From Cyclobacterium jeungdonense (GTDB taxonomy: Bacteria; Bacteroidota; Bacteroidia; Cytophagales; Cyclobacteriaceae): a DNA stretch of 64,000 nucleotides. Of this stretch, positions 16,474 to 27,120 are shown piece after piece. The stretch spans positions 372,001 through 436,000 of the forward strand of contig NZ_WMCD01000003.1 in NCBI RefSeq assembly GCF_010994275.1, in the 5' to 3' direction. The notes beneath the pieces are model-generated. The model did not search any database. It saw nothing but the letters and a program-made list of their open reading frames with translations, and had not been told where the DNA came from. The position numbers were made by a program, and so were the translations under genes. How positions within the stretch are numbered: position 1 is the first letter of the stretch; the number at the start of each line of letters is the position of its first letter.

Positions 16474-16481
16474 TAAATTTG
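16474..16481 (+). promoter_or_regulatory. -7 promoter element of the histidine kinase gene
   Basis: TAAATTTG, perfect consensus, ends only four bases before the kinase ATG at 16486. Transcription would begin at or next to the start codon, so the mRNA is probably leaderless or nearly so. No clear -33 element. Confidence 0.55.
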
Positions 16482-16485
16482 TATC

Positions 16486-18201
16486 ATGTCAAAAAACAGT
16501 ATTAAAATCATTGTCTTTTTGATGACCCTGGCCAGTCTTGGATTGATAGGGTTTCAGTTTTACTGGGTCGGCAATGTATTAAAGATCAACGAAGAACGAT
16601 TCGAACAAAATGTCTTTCAGGCATTGGCTTCCACCTCCGAGAGACTAGAGAAAAGTGAAGCCAGTGATATATTACTCAGCTCCCTCGCCAGAGACACCTT
16701 GTTTCAAAAAGCCTTACTTGAGCCCATTGAGCCGATTCAAGTACAGGTCCGTCACCGTCAAGTAGCCGTAAACCGACCCTCCATGGTGGATTCCCTATTC
16801 GACCAAAACCTGCCTCAAATTTCATCTACTTTTCGTAAATTGATCGCCTCCAAGGAGGGTGAGCCTAAAAGCTTTAGCCAAATAGAAAAATATTTTTATA
16901 TGTCACCCACCGTGGCTTCCACGCTCTTTACTCCGGATGAACTGGCCATTCTTCTTCAGGAAAAGGAAAAGTACCTGGAGTTTTTAAGCAACAAAGACAA
17001 TTATATCAGTAAAAGGCAATATGCCAGTAACCGGCAGGATTATATCATTGAGGAATTCAATGTATCCCGGAACGTGGCCGAAACCATTGTGCAGGCCAAC
17101 ATGAAGATCGAGTTGGTAGAGGTGGTCATCCACCAATTATTGTCGCAGGGAAACCAGCATATTCTAGGCCGGTTAGATACAGCAATGGTCCGAACGGAAG
17201 TTAGGGACCAACTGATTAACAGAAACATCGACCAGCCTTTTGAATTGGGGATTATTGATGGAAATAATCGAATCGTAGGGATTGGAGAGGTAGCTGATCT
17301 GGATTTTTTAAAGTCTCAGGGAATTCGGGCGGAGCTTTTTCCCAGTGACCTTTTAGGACTCGAAAACTTTCTGGTCATCTACTTCCCCACCAAGGAAAAT
17401 TACCTGTTGCAGCAAGTATTTTTGCCGCTATCCAGTTCCTTGCTGTTTATGGTGATTATTATTAGTTGTTTTGTCTATGCCATCAAAGTAATCATCAGGC
17501 AGAAGAAAATTTCTGAAATCAAGAATGATTTCATTAATAACATGACCCACGAGTTCAAAACGCCCATCTCCACGGTAAGCTTGGCGATAGAGGCCCTTCA
17601 GGACCCGGATCTTCTGAATGAGGAATCGATTCGGTCCCGGTACCTGGGAATTATCAAAGACGAAAATAGCCGCTTGGGGCAACAGGTAGAACAAGTGCTA
17701 CAGGCCGCCGCCCTTGATAAAAAGGATTTCAAACTAGAAATGAAATCCATTAACCTGGTAGATGCCGTAGAAGAGGCCAAAAAGCATTTTGAACTGCTGG
17801 TGGAAAAAAGAGGTGGGTCGATTACAACCAATTATCAGGTGCAAAGCGGCTTCTTAGAGGCGGATGCTTTCCATATGAATAATATTCTCAATAACTTACT
17901 GGACAATGCAAATAAGTATTCCGATCATGCGCCTTCGATTCACGTATCCGTAATTGAAAAACAGGAGGGGTATTCATTGGCAATTCGGGATGCGGGAATT
18001 GGTATGAGCAAAGAGGCACAGAAACGAATATTTGATAAGTTTTATCGGGTCCCAACAGGAAATATCCATGATGTGAAGGGCTTTGGTCTGGGCCTATCCT
18101 ATGTGAAAACAATGGTAGAAGCCCACAAAGGCAGTATTCAGGTGGAAAGTGAGCCGGGCCAGGGAAGCATTTTCACGATCAACTTACCCAAAAAACAATG
18201 A
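16486..18201 (+). CDS. Two-component sensor histidine kinase
   Basis: Membrane sensor kinase, 571 residues. TM1 is at about 8-28 (IIVFLMTLASLGLIGFQFYW); a large periplasmic region of about 290 residues without a recognised sensor fold follows; TM2 is near 315-335 (SSLLFMVIIISCFVYAIKV). The HisKA phospho-acceptor is His355 in NNMTHEFKTPIS. The ATPase domain has the N box NILNNLLDNANKYS, G1 RDAGIGM, F box FDKFYRV and G2 KGFGLGLSYVK. There is no HAMP domain. The 4-base overlap with the response regulator gene makes them a cognate pair. Confidence 0.95.
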   Translation: MSKNSIKIIVFLMTLASLGLIGFQFYWVGNVLKINEERFEQNVFQALASTSERLEKSEASDILLSSLARDTLFQKALLEPIEPIQVQVRHRQVAVNRPSMVDSLFDQNLPQISSTFRKLIASKEGEPKSFSQIEKYFYMSPTVASTLFTPDELAILLQEKEKYLEFLSNKDNYISKRQYASNRQDYIIEEFNVSRNVAETIVQANMKIELVEVVIHQLLSQGNQHILGRLDTAMVRTEVRDQLINRNIDQPFELGIIDGNNRIVGIGEVADLDFLKSQGIRAELFPSDLLGLENFLVIYFPTKENYLLQQVFLPLSSSLLFMVIIISCFVYAIKVIIRQKKISEIKNDFINNMTHEFKTPISTVSLAIEALQDPDLLNEESIRSRYLGIIKDENSRLGQQVEQVLQAAALDKKDFKLEMKSINLVDAVEEAKKHFELLVEKRGGSITTNYQVQSGFLEADAFHMNNILNNLLDNANKYSDHAPSIHVSVIEKQEGYSLAIRDAGIGMSKEAQKRIFDKFYRVPTGNIHDVKGFGLGLSYVKTMVEAHKGSIQVESEPGQGSIFTINLPKKQ

Positions 18202-18887
18202 GCAAAACGAAGGTATTACTGGTGGAGGATGATCCCAATCTGGGAGAAATTTTGAAGGAGTATTTGGGTGTAAAGGGCTTTGAAGTAACCCTTTGCCGGG
18301 ATGGCGAGGAGGGCTGGAATAAGTACAAGAAAGATTATTTTCAGGTGTGCATTCTGGATGTAATGATGCCCAAAAAAGATGGTTTTACGCTGGGAAAGGA
18401 AATCCGGAAAGTGGAGGACAATATTCCCATCATTTACCTCACTGCCAAAAACCTGAAAGAAGACGTGATCCAGGGCTTTCGTATCGGTGCAGATGATTAC
18501 ATCACCAAGCCATTCAGCATGGAGGAATTGTTGATGCGGATTTCGGCCATTTTGCGAAGAACCCAAAACCAGGGAGAAAAAGCGGCCTTGAAAACCTATA
18601 CTTTTGGAGCATTTGTCTTGCATTACGACAAGCAACAACTGGAAGGGCCGGAAGGGGTTCACAAACTGACCTCCAAAGAAAATGAACTCTTACGTCTATT
18701 AGCCGCTTCCATAAATGAAACTGTGAGTCGTTCCTTTGCACTCAAACAGATTTGGGGAGATGACAGTTATTTTAATGCCCGGAGCATGGATGTCTACCTA
18801 AGTAAAATCCGTAAGCTGCTGAAAGCAGATTCCGGAGTACAGATCATTACCTTGCATGGAGAGGGGTTTAAGTTGGTGTCCAACTGA
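18198..18887 (+). CDS. OmpR-family response regulator
   Basis: 229 residues: receiver domain (about 1-120) with acidic pocket Glu10-Asp11-Asp12, phospho-acceptor Asp54 in CILDVMMPKKDG, YLTAKN (switch Thr), and Lys in YITKPFS; then a winged-helix DNA-binding domain (about 135-229) with LTSKENELLRLLA and RSMDVYLSKIRKLL. Cognate to the preceding kinase. Target genes are not evident from neighbours. Confidence 0.95.
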   Translation: MSKTKVLLVEDDPNLGEILKEYLGVKGFEVTLCRDGEEGWNKYKKDYFQVCILDVMMPKKDGFTLGKEIRKVEDNIPIIYLTAKNLKEDVIQGFRIGADDYITKPFSMEELLMRISAILRRTQNQGEKAALKTYTFGAFVLHYDKQQLEGPEGVHKLTSKENELLRLLAASINETVSRSFALKQIWGDDSYFNARSMDVYLSKIRKLLKADSGVQIITLHGEGFKLVSN

Positions 18888-18959
18888 TATCTTTTCTCCT
18901 GAAATTGATTTATTCCCTGAATAAAGTTTAATTTGTGCTTCATTAAATCCAGTAAGCAC

Positions 18960-19340
18960 ATGGCCAAAGAAATTATTCATTCCTCAGAAGCCCCAGCACC
19001 TATCGGACCCTATAGTCAGGCAGTAAAAATTAATGGGATGCTCTTCGTTTCCGGACAGATTGCGCTGGATGCAGAAAGTGGCGAACTCATCAATGAAAAC
19101 ATTACGGAGGAGACTCATGCTGTGATGAGAAATCTGGAGGCTATATTGCGCAGGGCAGGATCTTCCTTTGAAAAGGTGGTCAAGTGCAGTATTTTCGTAA
19201 AAAACATGGACGATTTTGCGACTGTAAATGAAGCCTATGGACAGTACTTTAAACAGGAACCACCAGCACGCGAAACCGTAGAAGTAAGCCGCCTTCCAAA
19301 GGACGTAAAGGTGGAGATATCCTGTATAGCAGCGGTGTAA
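18960..19340 (+). CDS. RidA family enamine/imine deaminase
   Basis: Small trimeric protein that hydrolyses reactive 2-aminoacrylate and related enamines released by PLP enzymes. Signature elements: APAPIGPYSQAVKING at the start, SGQIALDAESGEL, MRNLEAILRRAGSSFEKVVKCSIFVKNM, and the C-terminal PARETVEVSRLPKDVKVEISCIA with the substrate-binding Arg and Glu. Starting at the ATG at 18960 gives 126 residues, the normal length; the upstream frame from 18933 covers a TTAATTTG promoter-like sequence. Confidence 0.95.
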   Translation: MAKEIIHSSEAPAPIGPYSQAVKINGMLFVSGQIALDAESGELINENITEETHAVMRNLEAILRRAGSSFEKVVKCSIFVKNMDDFATVNEAYGQYFKQEPPARETVEVSRLPKDVKVEISCIAAV

Positions 19341-19367
19341 ACTTTATTTTAATCTGTTTGTTGTTTG

Positions 19368-19871
19368 ATGGTGAGATTGGTGCCAAAATACAGTGAATCC
19401 TTTGTGTCTACCATGGACAGCAGGCAGGTAATGAAAAAACTGGATGGGATCACCCGATGGGTGAATTTTTTGGACCGAACCGAGGCCACCCAGCGTGAAT
19501 CAGCGGTGTTTAATGGAAGTCTTAAAGAAGATTGTTTTCGGATTTCTAAAAAGATCGATAAAGCCGATAGTTTTCTTCCCTTGATAAAAGGAGAGGTGGC
19601 ACCTCTGGCCAAGGGATGCCTGATATCCCTTGAGTATTCCTTTTTTCCGAGTACGGCTTTTCTCCTTGGATTCTGGGGAGTTATTAGCTTTGCACTTACC
19701 GTGGTTTTTCTTTCCGTAATTCAGGATTGGAAGTTGGCATTGTTAAGCCTACTTGCTGGCATGGCCAATTATGGCTTTGCTTTTTGGCATTTTCGGAGAA
19801 AAGTCCGCGAAAGCCAGGCACTTTTTCATGAAGCCATGGGATTGAAAGCGGGAAAAAATGCTTCCTGGTAA
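19368..19871 (+). CDS. Membrane protein of unknown function
   Basis: About 167 residues. A soluble N-terminal half of about 90 residues with charged segments (DGITRWVNFLDRTEATQRES, DCFRISKKIDK) is followed by two hydrophobic helices: FLLGFWGVISFALTVVFLSV and LALLSLLAGMANYGFAFWHF, then a basic tail RRKVRESQALFHEAMGLK. ATG at 19368 is used; a TTG one codon earlier is possible. No family recognised. It lies between RidA and fumC, all plus strand; cotranscription with RidA is possible (27-base gap). Confidence 0.6.
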   Translation: MVRLVPKYSESFVSTMDSRQVMKKLDGITRWVNFLDRTEATQRESAVFNGSLKEDCFRISKKIDKADSFLPLIKGEVAPLAKGCLISLEYSFFPSTAFLLGFWGVISFALTVVFLSVIQDWKLALLSLLAGMANYGFAFWHFRRKVRESQALFHEAMGLKAGKNASW

Positions 19872-19974
19872 ATTTTCAGGTTTTTGGAGCAAGATTAACC
19901 CTGGTTTTATGGATTATGCCCTGCCTGTTGTAATTTAGCAGTCGAATCATTTTATATGTCAAATAGCCCATTTT

Positions 19975-21375
19975 ATGGAATACAGAATAGAAAAAGATAC
20001 CATGGGGCCCGTCGAGGTGCCCGCAGAAAAATACTGGGGAGCGCAAACCCAGCGCTCTGTGAATAATTTTAAAATCGGCGGCCCCAAACACCAAATGCCG
20101 TTGGAAATCGTACATGCTTTTGCCATCCTAAAAAAATCTGCTGCCCTTACCAATGCGGATTTAGGGGTATTGGATCAGGAAAAGGCTTCCATCATTGCTA
20201 AGGTTTGTGATGAAATTCTGGAAGGGAAGCTGGACGATCAATTCCCGCTGGTAGTTTGGCAGACGGGCTCCGGTACCCAATCCAACATGAACGTCAACGA
20301 GGTAGTAGCCTACCGTGCACATGTTTTGCTGGGAGGCAGTCTTCAAGACGAAAAAAAGAAGGTCCACCCCAATGACGATGTTAATAAATCCCAGTCTTCT
20401 AACGATACTTTTCCTACCGCCATGCATATTGCGGCCTACAAAATGGTCGCAGCAACGACCCTGCCTGGTGTGCAAAAACTCAGAGACACCCTAAAGGCAA
20501 AATCGGAGGCTTTTATGGACGTGGTCAAAATTGGGCGTACTCATTTTATGGATGCCACACCGCTGACCCTGGGCCAGGAATTTTCCGGATACGTCGCGCA
20601 GTTGGATCATGCCATGCGGGCCATCAAAAACACCCTACCGCACCTTTCCGAATTGGCATTGGGTGGTACTGCCGTGGGTACGGGATTAAATACTCCAAAG
20701 GGCTATGCTGAAAAGGTAGCCGAAAAAATCGCCCATTTTTCAGGCAATCCATTTATCACCGCTCCGAATAAATTTGAATCTCTGGCCGCGCACGATGCCA
20801 TGGTAGAAACGCACGGTGCCCTGAAGCAATTGGCGGTTAGCCTGATGAAAATTGCCAATGATATCCGCATGCTTTCTTCCGGTCCCCGGTCCGGTATCGG
20901 AGAACTATTGATACCAGAAAACGAACCCGGATCTTCTATCATGCCGGGAAAAGTTAATCCCACCCAGGCAGAGGCGATGACGATGGTCTGCGCTCAGGTA
21001 ATAGGAAATGATACCGCGGTTTCCGTAGGAGGAGCTAATGGGCATTTTGAACTGAACGTGTTCAAACCCATGATGGTCAATAACCTGCTGAGTTCTGCCC
21101 GCTTGCTGGGAGATGCCTGTGTGTCTTTCAACGACAACTGCGCCATCGGTATCGAGCCTAACAAGCCCTTTATCCAGCGTCACCTGGAAAATAGTTTGAT
21201 GTTAGTGACGGCATTAAATACCCATATTGGCTATGAAAATGCTGCTAAAATCGCCAAAAAAGCCCATAAAGAGGGAACAAGTCTTCGGGACGCGGCCATT
21301 GCACTGGACCTGCTGACAAGTGAGCAATTTGACGAATGGGTCAAGCCAGAAGACATGACCGGCAGCATGAAGTAA
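19975..21375 (+). CDS. fumC: Class II fumarate hydratase
   Basis: TCA cycle: reversible hydration of fumarate to malate, cofactor-free tetramer. 466 residues. Family segments: [54 protein letters not shown], the signature [13 protein letters not shown] (catalytic Ser loop) and NFKIGG near the N-terminus. ATG at 19975 follows a weak TAATTTAG promoter-like sequence (about 19930). Ends at a bidirectional terminator shared with gcvP. Confidence 0.96.
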   Translation: MEYRIEKDTMGPVEVPAEKYWGAQTQRSVNNFKIGGPKHQMPLEIVHAFAILKKSAALTNADLGVLDQEKASIIAKVCDEILEGKLDDQFPLVVWQTGSGTQSNMNVNEVVAYRAHVLLGGSLQDEKKKVHPNDDVNKSQSSNDTFPTAMHIAAYKMVAATTLPGVQKLRDTLKAKSEAFMDVVKIGRTHFMDATPLTLGQEFSGYVAQLDHAMRAIKNTLPHLSELALGGTAVGTGLNTPKGYAEKVAEKIAHFSGNPFITAPNKFESLAAHDAMVETHGALKQLAVSLMKIANDIRMLSSGPRSGIGELLIPENEPGSSIMPGKVNPTQAEAMTMVCAQVIGNDTAVSVGGANGHFELNVFKPMMVNNLLSSARLLGDACVSFNDNCAIGIEPNKPFIQRHLENSLMLVTALNTHIGYENAAKIAKKAHKEGTSLRDAAIALDLLTSEQFDEWVKPEDMTGSMK

Positions 21376-21398
21376 TATTCTTTCTGATCAGAAAAATA

Positions 21399-21434
21399 AA
21401 AAGCCCCTTCAGCATTTCCTGCGAAGGGGCTTTT
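21399..21434. terminator. Bidirectional terminator between fumC and gcvP
   Basis: AAAAGCCCCTTC and GAAGGGGCTTTT form a perfect 12-base stem with a 12-base loop; A and T runs on both sides serve both convergent genes. Confidence 0.92.
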
Positions 21435-21446
21435 GCCTATACGATC

Positions 21447-24344
21447 CTACTCCACTGCCTCTTTTTCTTCTTCATAGACCTCCGTAGGAATACAGCTACA
21501 CATCAGGTTTCGGTCTCCATAAGCCGCGTCAATTCGCCCGACAGAAGGCCAGAACTTATTCTCTTTCACAAAGGGTAACGGATAGGCTGCTCTTTCTCTA
21601 CTGTAAGGATAGTCCCAGGCTTCCGCAAGGAGTGTAGCTGCCGTATGGGGAGCGTTTTTCAATAAATTAGAGGCGCTATCTGTCTTGCCTTGTTCAATTT
21701 CACGGATTTCCTGTCGGATTGCAATCATCGCATCACAAAAGCGGTCCAATTCAGCTTTGGATTCCGATTCGGTGGGCTCCACCATCAGGGTTCCCGCCAC
21801 GGGAAAGGAAACCGTTGGGGCGTGAAATCCATAATCCATCAGTCGTTTGGCGATATCTTCCACTTCTACGCCACATTCTTTAAATCCACGGCAATCCAGG
21901 ATCATTTCGTGTGCAGCTCTTCCTTTGCTACCGGTATACAGAATGGGGTAATCCCCCTCCAAACGCTTTTTGATGTAGTTCGTATTCAAAATGGCCATTT
22001 TGGTGGCATTGGAAAGACCTGTTTCTCCCATCATGGCGATGTAAGCATACGAGATGGGCAGGATACTGGCACTTCCAAAGGGAGCTGCTGATATGGGCGT
22101 GATAGCAGCGGTCCCCCCGGTTCGAATGAAAGGATTGCCCGGCAGAAAAGGAGCCAGGTGTTTGGCGACACAAATTGGCCCCATTCCCGGACCACCTCCT
22201 CCGTGGGGAATGCAGAAGGTCTTGTGCAGGTTCAGGTGGCAAACATCCGCCCCGATCATCCCGGGACTGGTCAGGCCTACCTGTGCATTCATGTTGGCAC
22301 CGTCCATATACACTTGCCCGCCATATTCGTGTACCAGCTCGCAGATTTCCTGGATGGCTTCCTCGAAAACCCCGTGCGTGGAGGGGTAAGTCACCATCAA
22401 TGCTGAAAGTTTGTCCTTGTGTTCGGTTGCTTTTGCCTTGAAGGCGTCCACGTCGATATTGCCCTTGTCATCACATGGCACAATGACCACCTTCATTCCG
22501 GCCATTACGGCTGATGCGGGATTGGTGCCGTGGGCAGAGGATGGGATAAGAACGATGTTTCTGAAATCCTGTCCACGGCTCTGATGATAGGCCCGAATAA
22601 CCATCAACCCAGCGTATTCCCCTTGCGCTCCGGAGTTGGGCTGCAGGCTGGTGTCCGCAAAACCGGTAATTTCGCTGAGCCAGTTTCTCAGTTCCTGAAA
22701 CATCTCGTAGTATCCTGCCGCCTGATCCTGGGGGGCAAAGGGATGAAGTTGGCCGATTTCCGGCCAGGTGACCGGGATCATTTCCGCAGTGGCATTCAGT
22801 TTCATCGTGCAAGAACCCAGGGAAATCATGGAGTGAACCAGGGAAAGGTCTTTATTTTCCAATCGTTTCAGGTAGCGTAGCATTTCGTGCTCGGAATGAA
22901 ACCGGTGAAAAACCTCATGCTCCAGGTATCCGGAGCTACGCTCCAACGCTGCCGGAAGGATTCCTTCTATCTCGCTGGGTATTTCAGGAGTCGCCACTTG
23001 CAGTAGGTTGGTAGATTTAGCGAACACCTCGTAAATTTCTACCACATCTGCCCGGTTTTTGGCCTGATCAAAACTCAGAAGGATATGGTTTTTTTCGTAG
23101 CGGAAATTTAATTTTTTGGACAAGGCAAAGGCCCTTATTTTTTCCTTTTGTACCTCGTCTACCCGAATGCGGATGGTATCAAAAAACACCTCATTTGACT
23201 GCTCATAGCCCAGCTGGGATAGCCAATTGGCCGTCATCACAGCTAGCCCATGTGTGCGGGAAGCAATGGCTTTTAATCCTTTGGGTCCGTGGTACACGGC
23301 ATACATGCCGGCCATAACGGCCAACAAAACCTGCGCGGTGCATATATTGGAGGTGGCTCGTTCTCGTTTGATGTGTTGTTCCCGGGTTTGCAGGGCCATC
23401 CGGTAGGCATTTTTACCGTGTTTATCGACGGACACACCGATAATACGTCCGGGAATTTGTCTTTTAAAAGCTTCTTTGGTAGCGAAAAATGCTGCATGCG
23501 GTCCCCCAAATCCCATGGGTACCCCAAATCGCTGGCTGCTGCCGATCACCACATCGGCCCCCATTTCACCCGGAGGCTTCAGTAAAGTCAAACTCAGCAG
23601 GTCGGTGCTGAAAGCGGTAAAAATACTGTTTTCTTTGGCGGCTTCCACCAACTTGCTGTAATCAATGACTTCTCCATCTGCATTGGGATATTGCAGTAGC
23701 AGGCCAAAAATTTCGGGATCGGTAAGATCCAGCTCATTTAATGAGCCGAAAACCAGGTCGATTCCCACCGGTAGTGCCCGGGTCTTCAGGATTTCCTTCG
23801 TTTGTTCAAAAACCTTTTCATCTACAAAAAAGCGATTTGCTTGTTTCTTAGCCCGAGGCTTGCTGGCATGCAGCATGGTCATGGCTTCACCCGCTGCCGT
23901 TCCCTCATCCAGCAGGGAGGCATTGGCGAGTTCCATGCCGGTAAGCTCGCTGACCATGGTCTGAAAATTGATCAGCGCCTCCAACCGTCCCTGGGCAATT
24001 TCGGCTTGGTAAGGAGTGTAGGCAGTGTACCAGCCCGGGTTTTCAAGGATGTTCCGCTGGATTACGCCAGGTACCAGGGTATCGTAATAGCCCAGTCCAA
24101 TGTACGATTTGTAAAGTTGGTTTTTGCTGGCAGTTTGTTTAAAACTTTTAAGGAATGCCGTTTCGGACAATGCCTTGGGAAGTTGTAGTGGTTTTTTGAG
24201 GCGTATGCTCTGGGGAATGGTTTCATCAATCAGGGTATCCAGCGAAGAAACTCCGATGGTATCCAACATGGATTGGACATCAAATTCTGAGGGAGCGATG
24301 TGCCTGTTTTTAAATTTTTCCGAAGAAGCAAGGTTGATTTTCAT
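21447..24344 (-). CDS. gcvP: Glycine dehydrogenase (decarboxylating), P protein
   Basis: PLP enzyme of the glycine cleavage system; decarboxylates glycine and passes the aminomethyl group to GcvH. A single 965-residue polypeptide, the fused form rather than the split GcvPA/GcvPB. Visible: start region [54 protein letters not shown], and the PLP lysine in [19 protein letters not shown]. gcvT and gcvH are not in the window. Start at 24344 gives the normal N-terminus. Confidence 0.97.
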   Translation of the reverse strand: MKINLASSEKFKNRHIAPSEFDVQSMLDTIGVSSLDTLIDETIPQSIRLKKPLQLPKALSETAFLKSFKQTASKNQLYKSYIGLGYYDTLVPGVIQRNILENPGWYTAYTPYQAEIAQGRLEALINFQTMVSELTGMELANASLLDEGTAAGEAMTMLHASKPRAKKQANRFFVDEKVFEQTKEILKTRALPVGIDLVFGSLNELDLTDPEIFGLLLQYPNADGEVIDYSKLVEAAKENSIFTAFSTDLLSLTLLKPPGEMGADVVIGSSQRFGVPMGFGGPHAAFFATKEAFKRQIPGRIIGVSVDKHGKNAYRMALQTREQHIKRERATSNICTAQVLLAVMAGMYAVYHGPKGLKAIASRTHGLAVMTANWLSQLGYEQSNEVFFDTIRIRVDEVQKEKIRAFALSKKLNFRYEKNHILLSFDQAKNRADVVEIYEVFAKSTNLLQVATPEIPSEIEGILPAALERSSGYLEHEVFHRFHSEHEMLRYLKRLENKDLSLVHSMISLGSCTMKLNATAEMIPVTWPEIGQLHPFAPQDQAAGYYEMFQELRNWLSEITGFADTSLQPNSGAQGEYAGLMVIRAYHQSRGQDFRNIVLIPSSAHGTNPASAVMAGMKVVIVPCDDKGNIDVDAFKAKATEHKDKLSALMVTYPSTHGVFEEAIQEICELVHEYGGQVYMDGANMNAQVGLTSPGMIGADVCHLNLHKTFCIPHGGGGPGMGPICVAKHLAPFLPGNPFIRTGGTAAITPISAAPFGSASILPISYAYIAMMGETGLSNATKMAILNTNYIKKRLEGDYPILYTGSKGRAAHEMILDCRGFKECGVEVEDIAKRLMDYGFHAPTVSFPVAGTLMVEPTESESKAELDRFCDAMIAIRQEIREIEQGKTDSASNLLKNAPHTAATLLAEAWDYPYSRERAAYPLPFVKENKFWPSVGRIDAAYGDRNLMCSCIPTEVYEEEKEAVE

Positions 24345-24521
24345 ATATACAGTAAAATATGATTATTTTTGGCCGAACCAAAATGTCCTGAATCGAGCCC
24401 TAAAGGTAGAAATATTAGCTGATTTAGGTGTTTATTTTGACCTTAAATATCCTCTTATTAACCAGTTGGGCATGGAATTGGTTTACTTAGTACCAATAAT
24501 TCGAATCGTTAAACATTCATT

Positions 24522-24608
24522 ATGAAATCGAGCAAGACGCAAGCGACCCACGTTGGGATAATTATAAAGCATGCGAGATTCCATATGGCCATAAACAAAC
24601 AATTATAA
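24522..24608 (+). repeat. 87-base palindromic element with 28-codon frame, copy A
   Basis: Begins ATGAAATCGAGC, has GGGATAATTAT in the middle and CATGCGAGATTCCAT near the end. The first block and CATGCGAGATTCCAT are imperfect inverted repeats. It is an open 28-codon frame (MKSSK... HARFH... TAA) whose stop is exactly four bases before the M28 peptidase ATG. Two further copies are at 51588 and 51679. It could be a small leader ORF or, more likely, a mobile repeat. Confidence 0.75.
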
Positions 24609-24612
24609 TCAT

Positions 24613-26112
24613 ATGAAAAACAAAACAATGATAGCCGCAGCAATGCTGTTGGCCATTTTTTCCTTGCCCGTAATGGGGCAAGAAGACCTATCTTTAAAAT
24701 ACGCCGCTACCATTGAGGCTGAAGATTTGGAAAAACACCTCAGCTACCTGGCATCCGATGAACTGGAAGGCAGGGATACTGGAGAAAAGGGCCAGAAGCT
24801 GGCTGCAGAATACCTGGTCAATTTTTACAGGGAAAAAGGCCTCGCTGGACCAGTAGCAGGGAGCTTTCTGCAGCCATTCGAACTCTCCAGCGTACGTTGG
24901 GAAGAAGTAGAACTGAGGGTAGGCCGAACAGACCTGTTGCTAAATGAGGATTTTGTGTTTATTGGCGATGCTGATATGAAAAAAAGAGTCCGGACTGACT
25001 TGGTATTTTTGGGGTTGTCCTCGGAAGAAAACCTGGCAAAAGTCGACGTGGAAGGCAAACTGGTTGGACTCTGGGCCATCGGTTCCCGATCTTCGGAAGT
25101 GGTGGATCAGGTCTTTGATGCTGGAGCTGAAGGCGTAGTGCTGGTAACCATGGAAGGACAGGCCAATTTTGATCGGGTAGCCAACCGGTACAAAACGCTT
25201 TCCGGCCGGGGGAGATTGGGCTTCGATGAACCTACCGAGCACAAACCCATCTTTATGGTCAGTTCGGAGATGATGGGGGAACTATTCGAGACCCCTGTGG
25301 AGGAACTCAAAGAGGCCGCTAAAAATAATCCGGAATCCATTCCGGCTCAAAAGGTCCGGTATCAGGTACAAAAGGATAAACTGATGGTGGGCACTGAAAA
25401 TGTACTGGCCTATCTCGAAGGCACGGATAAAATGGAGGAAGTACTGGTTATTTCTTCCCATTACGACCATGTCGGCATCAACAGCGATGGAGAAATAAAT
25501 AATGGAGCGGATGATGACGGTTCCGGAACCGTGTCTGTCATGGAAATAGCAGAGGCATTTTCGAAAGCAGCAGCAGACGGGCACCGTCCCCGCAGAAGCA
25601 TCCTTTTCCTGAATGTCACAGGGGAAGAAAAAGGTCTGCTGGGATCGGAGTATTACGCGGAGAATCCGGTATTTCCACTGAAAAACACGGTAAATAATCT
25701 GAATATCGATATGGTAGGCCGCATTGACTACGAATACCAAAATGCCGAAAACCAGGATTATGTGTATGTGATTGGCTCCGAAATGCTTTCTTCGCAGCTC
25801 AAAACCATTAATGAGTACAACAACATTACGTACACGAACTTAATTCTAGACTACCGCTACGATGCCGAAGATGATCCCAATCGGTTTTACTACCGCTCCG
25901 ATCATTACAATTTCGCCAAACATAACATTCCCGTGATCTTCTTTTTTAATGGCGTGCATGACGATTACCATCAGCCTACAGATACGGTAGAAAAAATCGA
26001 GTTTGACCTGATGGAGAAACGTGCCAGGCTCATCTTTCATACCGCCTGGGATTTGGCAAATCGGGAACATCGCACGCCGGTGGACAGTACCAATACCCGT
26101 TTGGCCAGGTAA
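24613..26112 (+). CDS. Secreted M28 family zinc aminopeptidase
   Basis: 499 residues with signal peptide MKNKTMIAAAMLLAIFSLPVMGQ. A PA-like insert is expected in the middle (VEGKLVGLWAIGSRSSEVVD). The zinc ligands and catalytic residues of M28 are visible: SSHYDHVG (His, and Asp of HxD), NGADDDGSGT (bridging Asp), TGEEKGLLGSEYY (catalytic Glu and zinc Glu), NIDMVGR (zinc Asp) and the C-terminal DDYHQPTDT (His). It probably removes N-terminal amino acids from peptides in the periplasm or outside. Start codon immediately follows repeat copy A. Confidence 0.92.
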   Translation: MKNKTMIAAAMLLAIFSLPVMGQEDLSLKYAATIEAEDLEKHLSYLASDELEGRDTGEKGQKLAAEYLVNFYREKGLAGPVAGSFLQPFELSSVRWEEVELRVGRTDLLLNEDFVFIGDADMKKRVRTDLVFLGLSSEENLAKVDVEGKLVGLWAIGSRSSEVVDQVFDAGAEGVVLVTMEGQANFDRVANRYKTLSGRGRLGFDEPTEHKPIFMVSSEMMGELFETPVEELKEAAKNNPESIPAQKVRYQVQKDKLMVGTENVLAYLEGTDKMEEVLVISSHYDHVGINSDGEINNGADDDGSGTVSVMEIAEAFSKAAADGHRPRRSILFLNVTGEEKGLLGSEYYAENPVFPLKNTVNNLNIDMVGRIDYEYQNAENQDYVYVIGSEMLSSQLKTINEYNNITYTNLILDYRYDAEDDPNRFYYRSDHYNFAKHNIPVIFFFNGVHDDYHQPTDTVEKIEFDLMEKRARLIFHTAWDLANREHRTPVDSTNTRLAR

Positions 26113-26137
26113 TCTTTTCAAGAATGGTTTTTTATTA

Positions 26138-26166
26138 GCCGCTGGATATTGTCCGGCGGCTTTTTG
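26138..26166 (+). terminator. Terminator after the M28 peptidase
   Basis: GCCGCTGG-ATATTGT-CCGGCGGC followed by T5. Eight pairs including one G-T. Confidence 0.85.
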
Positions 26167-26233
26167 ATTTTATAAAAATAGCAGTTATATTAATAGACTT
26201 ATAAATAGACCAAAGAATAAACCTTCCCATAAC

Positions 26234-26821
26234 ATGAAAAACCTTTGCCTAAGCCTTTTCGCCCTGATCCTTTTTTTTCACGCCGAAGCACAGCAAATAC
26301 CCTCTAAAGCCATGCAGATCAAGACTGCCGTCCTGGCAGCTCCTGAAACGCTTAGGGAAGGAAGCATGGTGTATGGTTATGACAGTCAGGGAAACTGGAC
26401 CGTCTTGCGGGAAGGCAGTAATGAAATGGTTTGCATAGCGGACGACCCCAAAGCAGAAGGTTTTAGTGCAGCCTGCTATCACCGGGACCTCGAGCCTTTT
26501 ATGGAGCGTGGTCGGGAGTTAAGGAAAGAAGGAAAAAACTTTAAAGAAATTTTTGATACCCGGGAGGCAGAAGCCAAAGCTGGTAACCTTCAAATGCCTA
26601 AAGACGGGGCCACGTTGTATTCCCTTTCAGCGGCTGCTGAAGATTATGATGGCATGAATGGGGAAGTAAAAAATACCTACCTGCGGTATGTGGTCTACAT
26701 TCCCTGGGCTACCCAGGAAAGCACCGGTTTGGCGTTAAAGCCCGAAGCGCCCGGCATGCCCTGGATCATGGACCCCGGCACTCACCGCGCCCATATCATG
26801 ATCAATCCTCCGAAGGAGTAG
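26234..26821 (+). CDS. Secreted protein of unknown function
   Basis: 195 residues with signal peptide MKNLCLSLFALILFFHAEAQ. The mature part includes MVYGYDSQGNWTVLREGSNEM, a Cys pair (MVCIADD and SAACYHRDLEPFMERGREL), a charged helix, and a C-terminus YVVYIPWATQEST ... PGMPWIMDPGTHRAHIMINP. It resembles secreted hypothetical proteins of Bacteroidota without named function. Preceded by the M28 terminator, so it has its own promoter; none is obvious. Confidence 0.75.
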   Translation: MKNLCLSLFALILFFHAEAQQIPSKAMQIKTAVLAAPETLREGSMVYGYDSQGNWTVLREGSNEMVCIADDPKAEGFSAACYHRDLEPFMERGRELRKEGKNFKEIFDTREAEAKAGNLQMPKDGATLYSLSAAAEDYDGMNGEVKNTYLRYVVYIPWATQESTGLALKPEAPGMPWIMDPGTHRAHIMINPPKE

Positions 26822-27120
26822 GGTTTTAAATTTAATCCTACTTACGTTTCAGTTATCTGTAGGGAGTAAATCGGATGATAATACGTGATTTGGATTTCAG
26901 ATAGGAAAAAAACACCACTCACCTTCAATAATTAAGGTTGATTAATAAATCAAATTCAAACCTGCATCCTACAAAATATTAAACCCGTTAGATATATGCG
27001 CTTCTTTTAAAGGAAGGTATATAATTGGAAGCATAAATTAAAGAAATAGCGGAATGATTGTATTATTTCGCATGTAAAACCTTTAAATATTACTTTTTTA
27101 TTTCCATTAATCCCGAAAAA

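Noticed and set aside
22158..22441. Several plus-strand frames inside gcvP
   Set aside because: Overlapping shadow frames in all phases of a highly conserved glycine dehydrogenase.
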